Origin: Shouchella clausii
Lineage (GTDB): Bacteria > Bacillota > Bacilli > Bacillales > Bacillaceae_D
Assembly: GCF_001598215.1 (NCBI RefSeq)
Contig: NZ_BCXJ01000007.1
Span: forward strand, 62,001 to 126,000
Reading direction: 5' to 3'
Length of the DNA stretch: 64,000 nt
Position 1 is the first letter of the stretch. Each line of letters opens with the position of its first letter. The translations under genes were made by a program, and so were the position numbers. Positions 61,140 to 64,000 of the stretch are shown in pieces. A model generated the notes under the pieces. It was not told where the DNA came from and searched no databases. It saw only the letters and a program-made list of their open reading frames with translations.

Positions 61140-61706
61140 ATGAATCTAACAAATTTGTTTAAAATCCAAAAGGACCTTGATCAAAAAATCATCGAAAAAC
61201 ACGGTTTGCAAGACATGGACCGTTTACCGTATTTAATACTGGCCTTGCAAGTTGAGCTGGGAGAGTGTGCCAACGAATGGCGCGGATTTAAGTTTTGGAG
61301 TGAAAACAACTCACCTAAACCACCGAAACACAATTGGAGAGTCTCAGAAGATGGATTAAATAAAGAATGGATACCTGATTGGGGATATGAATCTTATCCA
61401 CTCCTAGAAGAATACGTCGACTGTCTGCACTTTATCTTGTCGATTGGTATCCACCACGGATTTGACAAGGAGGTAGCTGGGCTTTCCATCGAAGATGTGT
61501 ATGTAGGGGATATAACAGAGCAATTTAGTGAGTTAATGCGTGCAGATTGGCACAAGTACGTAATAGGTGATGGAGACTATTACCATCGTGGCTTGGAAAT
61601 GTTTCTAAGCCTTGGCGAAATGCTTGGATTTACTTGGGGAGAGATCGAGCAGGCATACCTTCAAAAGAATGAAATCAATCACAAAAGGCAAGAAACGGGG
61701 TATTGA
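61140..61706 (+). CDS. Dimeric all-alpha dUTPase
   Basis: 188 residues of the MazG-related dimeric dUTPase family: LALQVELGECANEWRGFKFW carries the ExxE metal motif, and LLEEYVDCLHFILSIGI is the second metal motif with its E and D. It hydrolyses dUTP to dUMP and keeps uracil out of DNA. CGGAGGAAA precedes the ATG. Typical of Firmicutes phages. Confidence 0.9.
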   Translation: MNLTNLFKIQKDLDQKIIEKHGLQDMDRLPYLILALQVELGECANEWRGFKFWSENNSPKPPKHNWRVSEDGLNKEWIPDWGYESYPLLEEYVDCLHFILSIGIHHGFDKEVAGLSIEDVYVGDITEQFSELMRADWHKYVIGDGDYYHRGLEMFLSLGEMLGFTWGEIEQAYLQKNEINHKRQETGY

Positions 61707-61708
61707 TT

Positions 61709-61894
61709 ATGAGAGTCACAATCGTTTTAAAAAGTGGATTTAACATGAATGGCAATATGGTCAATGACAACTTCAAAAGCTTTATTAACGGATGGGAAAA
61801 TCAAAAATTCATTACGTTACAAGAAGAAGATAATATTAATGCAATTATATTAACAAGTGAGATTGCTTCTATTTTAAGACAAAAAGAAGGTTGA
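61709..61894 (+). CDS. Small hypothetical protein, likely frameshifted at its end
   Basis: 61 residues from ATG 61709. If one A is removed from the run near 61880, the frame continues as KKVDISSPVGSYLLTDYEVN and ends at 61981, a plausible 29-residue extension. Otherwise 61895-62237 has only the mini-ORF at 62007 and AT-rich DNA. Unknown function. Confidence 0.45.
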   Translation: MRVTIVLKSGFNMNGNMVNDNFKSFINGWENQKFITLQEEDNINAIILTSEIASILRQKEG

Positions 61895-62006
61895 TATCTC
61901 TTCTCCAGTGGGCAGCTATCTGCTAACGGATTATGAGGTCAATGACGTACAGGAAGCCTTTGACTTAATTAAATCGCTGTAAGGCGTACACCTATTGGAG
62001 GGAGAA

Positions 62007-62060
62007 ATGAGCAAAATTATAAAAAGAAAAGACAGGCGGTTTCGTCAATTTTCGTTGTGA
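62007..62060 (+). CDS. Possible 17-residue basic peptide
   Basis: ATTGGAGGGAG precedes ATG 62007; MSKIIKRKDRRFRQFSL. A microprotein or gene remnant. Confidence 0.25.
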   Translation: MSKIIKRKDRRFRQFSL

Positions 62061-62237
62061 TTTGCACTCTCTAGACTACTGTCTTTGGGTTTATTAGCTT
62101 TCTGCATTTCATGTACGAATCATTTATCAAATAGTCTTCCCTCACCTTGTATAGGACTAAAAGAAAAAAGCGAGCGACCAACCAGATTTATATTTGTAAG
62201 AATTATTTTTCTATTCGCATAAAGGAGAGAGACCAAT

Positions 62238-62924
62238 ATGACCAAACAAAGCAAATGGGCTGAAATTGGCAACGATTATATTGAAGATGCAGACGAAGGC
62301 TTTCATGTACTTCATATTGATGCCTGGAAAACTAGCGACGACGATGAAGAAGCAACCGTTATAGCAAAGCTTATTGGAATCAACAAAGACGGCGCACCGC
62401 ATGTCTATCTATCTTACCAGGACACTGACGCACCGATTGACCCGCTTGCGCAAAAAGCCATCCGAGAAGCTGATGAGAAATTGCGCGATTACCTAAAACA
62501 AAAAGCAAAAGAGCAAAAGCGTTTAGTGCAGAAACGAAAACAACCTCGATATCGCTATGAAGTAGGCGGTCTTCTTACTGGTTCTGATCCAATAAGCAGA
62601 GCAAGACTTTTTTCAGGCACAGGTATGCCAAAAAGTTATCACGGGTCGATCGCTCTTCGGATTTGCATCCCAGAAGATCTTGATCTAACCAACGATCACC
62701 AAAAGGAATATTTCGCAGCCAACGGCGGATATAAGCGGTACTCCACGACAAGCGACACTCGAACACTTGATGAACTGGGATATGATGTCATAGTTCGAGA
62801 TGAGACAAAGGGTAAATGGGTTGTCCGTAATGAGTTCAAGGGGAAATGTCTGAATGAGATCGCCATTTATACGATGCAGGGCTGGTGGAAACTGAACAGC
62901 AACAAAGCGGATGTTTCATCATGA
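62238..62924 (+). CDS. Hypothetical protein, 228 aa
   Basis: AAAGGAGAG precedes the ATG. Acidic N-terminus, a basic coiled-coil segment near residue 85 (LRDYLKQKAKEQKRLVQKRK), then a beta-rich C-terminus. Not recognised. Stop overlaps the next start. Confidence 0.65.
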   Translation: MTKQSKWAEIGNDYIEDADEGFHVLHIDAWKTSDDDEEATVIAKLIGINKDGAPHVYLSYQDTDAPIDPLAQKAIREADEKLRDYLKQKAKEQKRLVQKRKQPRYRYEVGGLLTGSDPISRARLFSGTGMPKSYHGSIALRICIPEDLDLTNDHQKEYFAANGGYKRYSTTSDTRTLDELGYDVIVRDETKGKWVVRNEFKGKCLNEIAIYTMQGWWKLNSNKADVSS

Positions 62925-63124
62925 ATACCAAAAAGAAACAATACTTCAAAAAAGCGATGAGCTACGTATGGTTCATCGCCTTTATTGCGTGGATTTTCAT
63001 GGGTGTCGGCGTTGGTCTCTTCGAATATGATCCAGGCATCATTACCCGGACATCCACTTTCATACTCGCTTCAGCGTATTTCTATCATCTATATGACAAA
63101 AGCAAAACGGAGCAAAGACAATGA
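62921..63124 (+). CDS. Small membrane protein, 67 aa
   Basis: ATGA start. Two membrane helices (YVWFIAFIAWIFMGVGVGLF, TSTFILASAYFYHLY). Holin-like in size, unknown. Overlaps the next gene by ATGA. Confidence 0.55.
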   Translation: MNTKKKQYFKKAMSYVWFIAFIAWIFMGVGVGLFEYDPGIITRTSTFILASAYFYHLYDKSKTEQRQ

Positions 63125-63411
63125 GCCAAACACACGAATTGCCTACACCCACCCATCCAGACATGTTTAAAGACCTATCTTGGGAGTTATCTCACGGCGT
63201 GAGGGTGCGGACACACAAATACGATGAAACCCTGTATGCATTCGAGATCACACAATATAAGCAATGTCTCGGCACTCTCATACCAAACAGCATCGGTGAC
63301 ATGAAGCGCATGAAATATGTACTCGATAATGATTTACCGATTGACGGATTCGAATGCAACGACGGTTTCGGAACGGTCATCCATGTAAAGAAAAAAGGAC
63401 CACCGAACTAA
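63121..63411 (+). CDS. Hypothetical protein, 96 aa
   Basis: ATGA coupled to the previous gene. Basic-to-neutral soluble protein, not recognised. Confidence 0.55.
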   Translation: MSQTHELPTPTHPDMFKDLSWELSHGVRVRTHKYDETLYAFEITQYKQCLGTLIPNSIGDMKRMKYVLDNDLPIDGFECNDGFGTVIHVKKKGPPN

Positions 63412-63469
63412 GTCTCGCACCGTTTAATAAATAAGATATATTGCAGCACGGCAGAAAGGAGAACGTACT

Positions 63470-63781
63470 GTGATTTATAAAAATATCAAAATTAAGAACG
63501 AAACGTATTGGCTTCGTAAGATGACCAAGACGCAAGTACAAAATGTTATTCGAGAGAAAGGCTATTTCCATGGCTTTCTTTGTGGGAAAAACACCCACCC
63601 AGAACAGATTGCTGACGATTGGCATTTTGGGGTCGAAATCAAAATAACCGATCTCGACACTTTTGAACAACGTGTTGAAGACTTCAAGGCAGGTCATACC
63701 ACGCACACCCCCGGACTTATTACGTACACCCCCGGGCTCGGCCAGCATCCGCATTACTACCAGATTATCAAAACGTGCTAA
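63470..63781 (+). CDS. Hypothetical protein, 103 aa
   Basis: GTG start behind AAAGGAGAA. C-terminus has a twice-repeated TxTPGL segment (THTPGLITYTPGLG). Not recognised. Confidence 0.55.
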   Translation: MIYKNIKIKNETYWLRKMTKTQVQNVIREKGYFHGFLCGKNTHPEQIADDWHFGVEIKITDLDTFEQRVEDFKAGHTTHTPGLITYTPGLGQHPHYYQIIKTC

Positions 63782-63850
63782 ATAGGGCACCCCTCTTTGA
63801 ATGAGGTCTCGTCTTTTTAGTTCTAACACCACGAATAGGAGAGAATCATT

Positions 63851-64000
63851 ATGATGACACAAAAAGCGATGAAGACCAAATCCACTTTAGTCATAAAAAA
63901 CGTAGAAAAAATTACGGATCAAAAGACACGGCGGAAATACAAAAAAATGTTTAAGCAGACTGCTCGTCGCAAACAACGCCTACTCGAAAAGAAAGAAGCG
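63851..64000 (+). CDS. Basic protein, truncated by window end
   Basis: ATG 63851 (or 63854) behind AATAGGAGAG; the frame is open to the last base. Strongly basic helices (KKMFKQTARRKQRLLEKKE). The remainder lies outside the window. Confidence 0.5.
   Translation, partial: MMTQKAMKTKSTLVIKNVEKITDQKTRRKYKKMFKQTARRKQRLLEKKEA

Noticed and set aside
1-64000. tRNA, rRNA or insertion sequence
   Set aside because: No cloverleaf, rRNA segment, transposase motif or flanked terminal inverted repeat was found on reading both strands.

Overview
The window looks like part of a large low-GC Firmicutes (Bacillaceae-type) plasmid or phage-plasmid. Evidence for the host: strong AGGAGG ribosome binding sites, frequent TTG/GTG starts, an LXG toxin operon, and relatives of SPbeta-type genes (YolD, YoqV-like ligase, YopX). 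I see no tRNA, rRNA, CRISPR array, transposase, capsid, tail, relaxase or type IV secretion gene here. The exact genus cannot be told from the sequence alone.

Layout. 0-7.8 kb: YolD-like protein, ATP-dependent DNA ligase, a Panacea antitoxin-like gene divergent from a small HEPN-like ORF, and a duplicated two-gene cassette. 7.9-19.6 kb: a DUF2325 protein on the minus strand, then mostly small plus-strand genes including a Csx16-like protein (possible ring nuclease), a STAS-like protein, a D123-like ATP-grasp protein and a lipoprotein nuclease. Two small RNAs and a folded leader RNA lie among them. 20.4-25 kb: an LXG toxin operon and a secreted HNH toxin with a SUKH immunity protein. 25-30.8 kb (minus strand): a defence-like block with a tandem HTH protein, a broken HsdR-like nuclease, a DGQHR/ParB-like protein, a HEPN-motif protein, a PD-(D/E)xK protein and a type I toxin-like peptide. 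31.4-36.3 kb (minus strand): the plasmid core with a winged-helix protein, a Rep_3 initiator, about nine 22-bp iterons, a ParB-like RHH protein and ParA. 36.4-48.5 kb: small plus-strand genes, including a macro domain, a SLOG protein and zinc-ribbon microproteins, interrupted by a gene-free 39.6-41.7 kb stretch with repeats, stacked terminators and GC-rich hairpins. 48.6-58 kb: a second, phage-like replication module made of RecJ, a GGAACA repeat array, a tandem-HTH protein, a primase/SF3 helicase and a frameshift-split family B DNA polymerase. 58-64 kb: small phage-type genes including YopX and a dimeric dUTPase.

The most unusual signal is a family of about 12 short hairpins, each followed by C-RRWAAA and often a downstream YGAA. 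All lie on the plus strand and stand just upstream of small genes between 9.5 and 53 kb, among them the Csx16-like and macro-domain genes. They may be a plasmid-wide RNA control element or hairpin promoters active on single-stranded DNA, so that the genes behind them would be switched on together. Possible co-expressed roles are anti-defence (Csx16-like, macro domain) and replication (ligase, RecJ, primase, polymerase, dUTPase). Several genes carry single-base indels in short A runs, which are either recent decay, slippage sites or sequencing errors.
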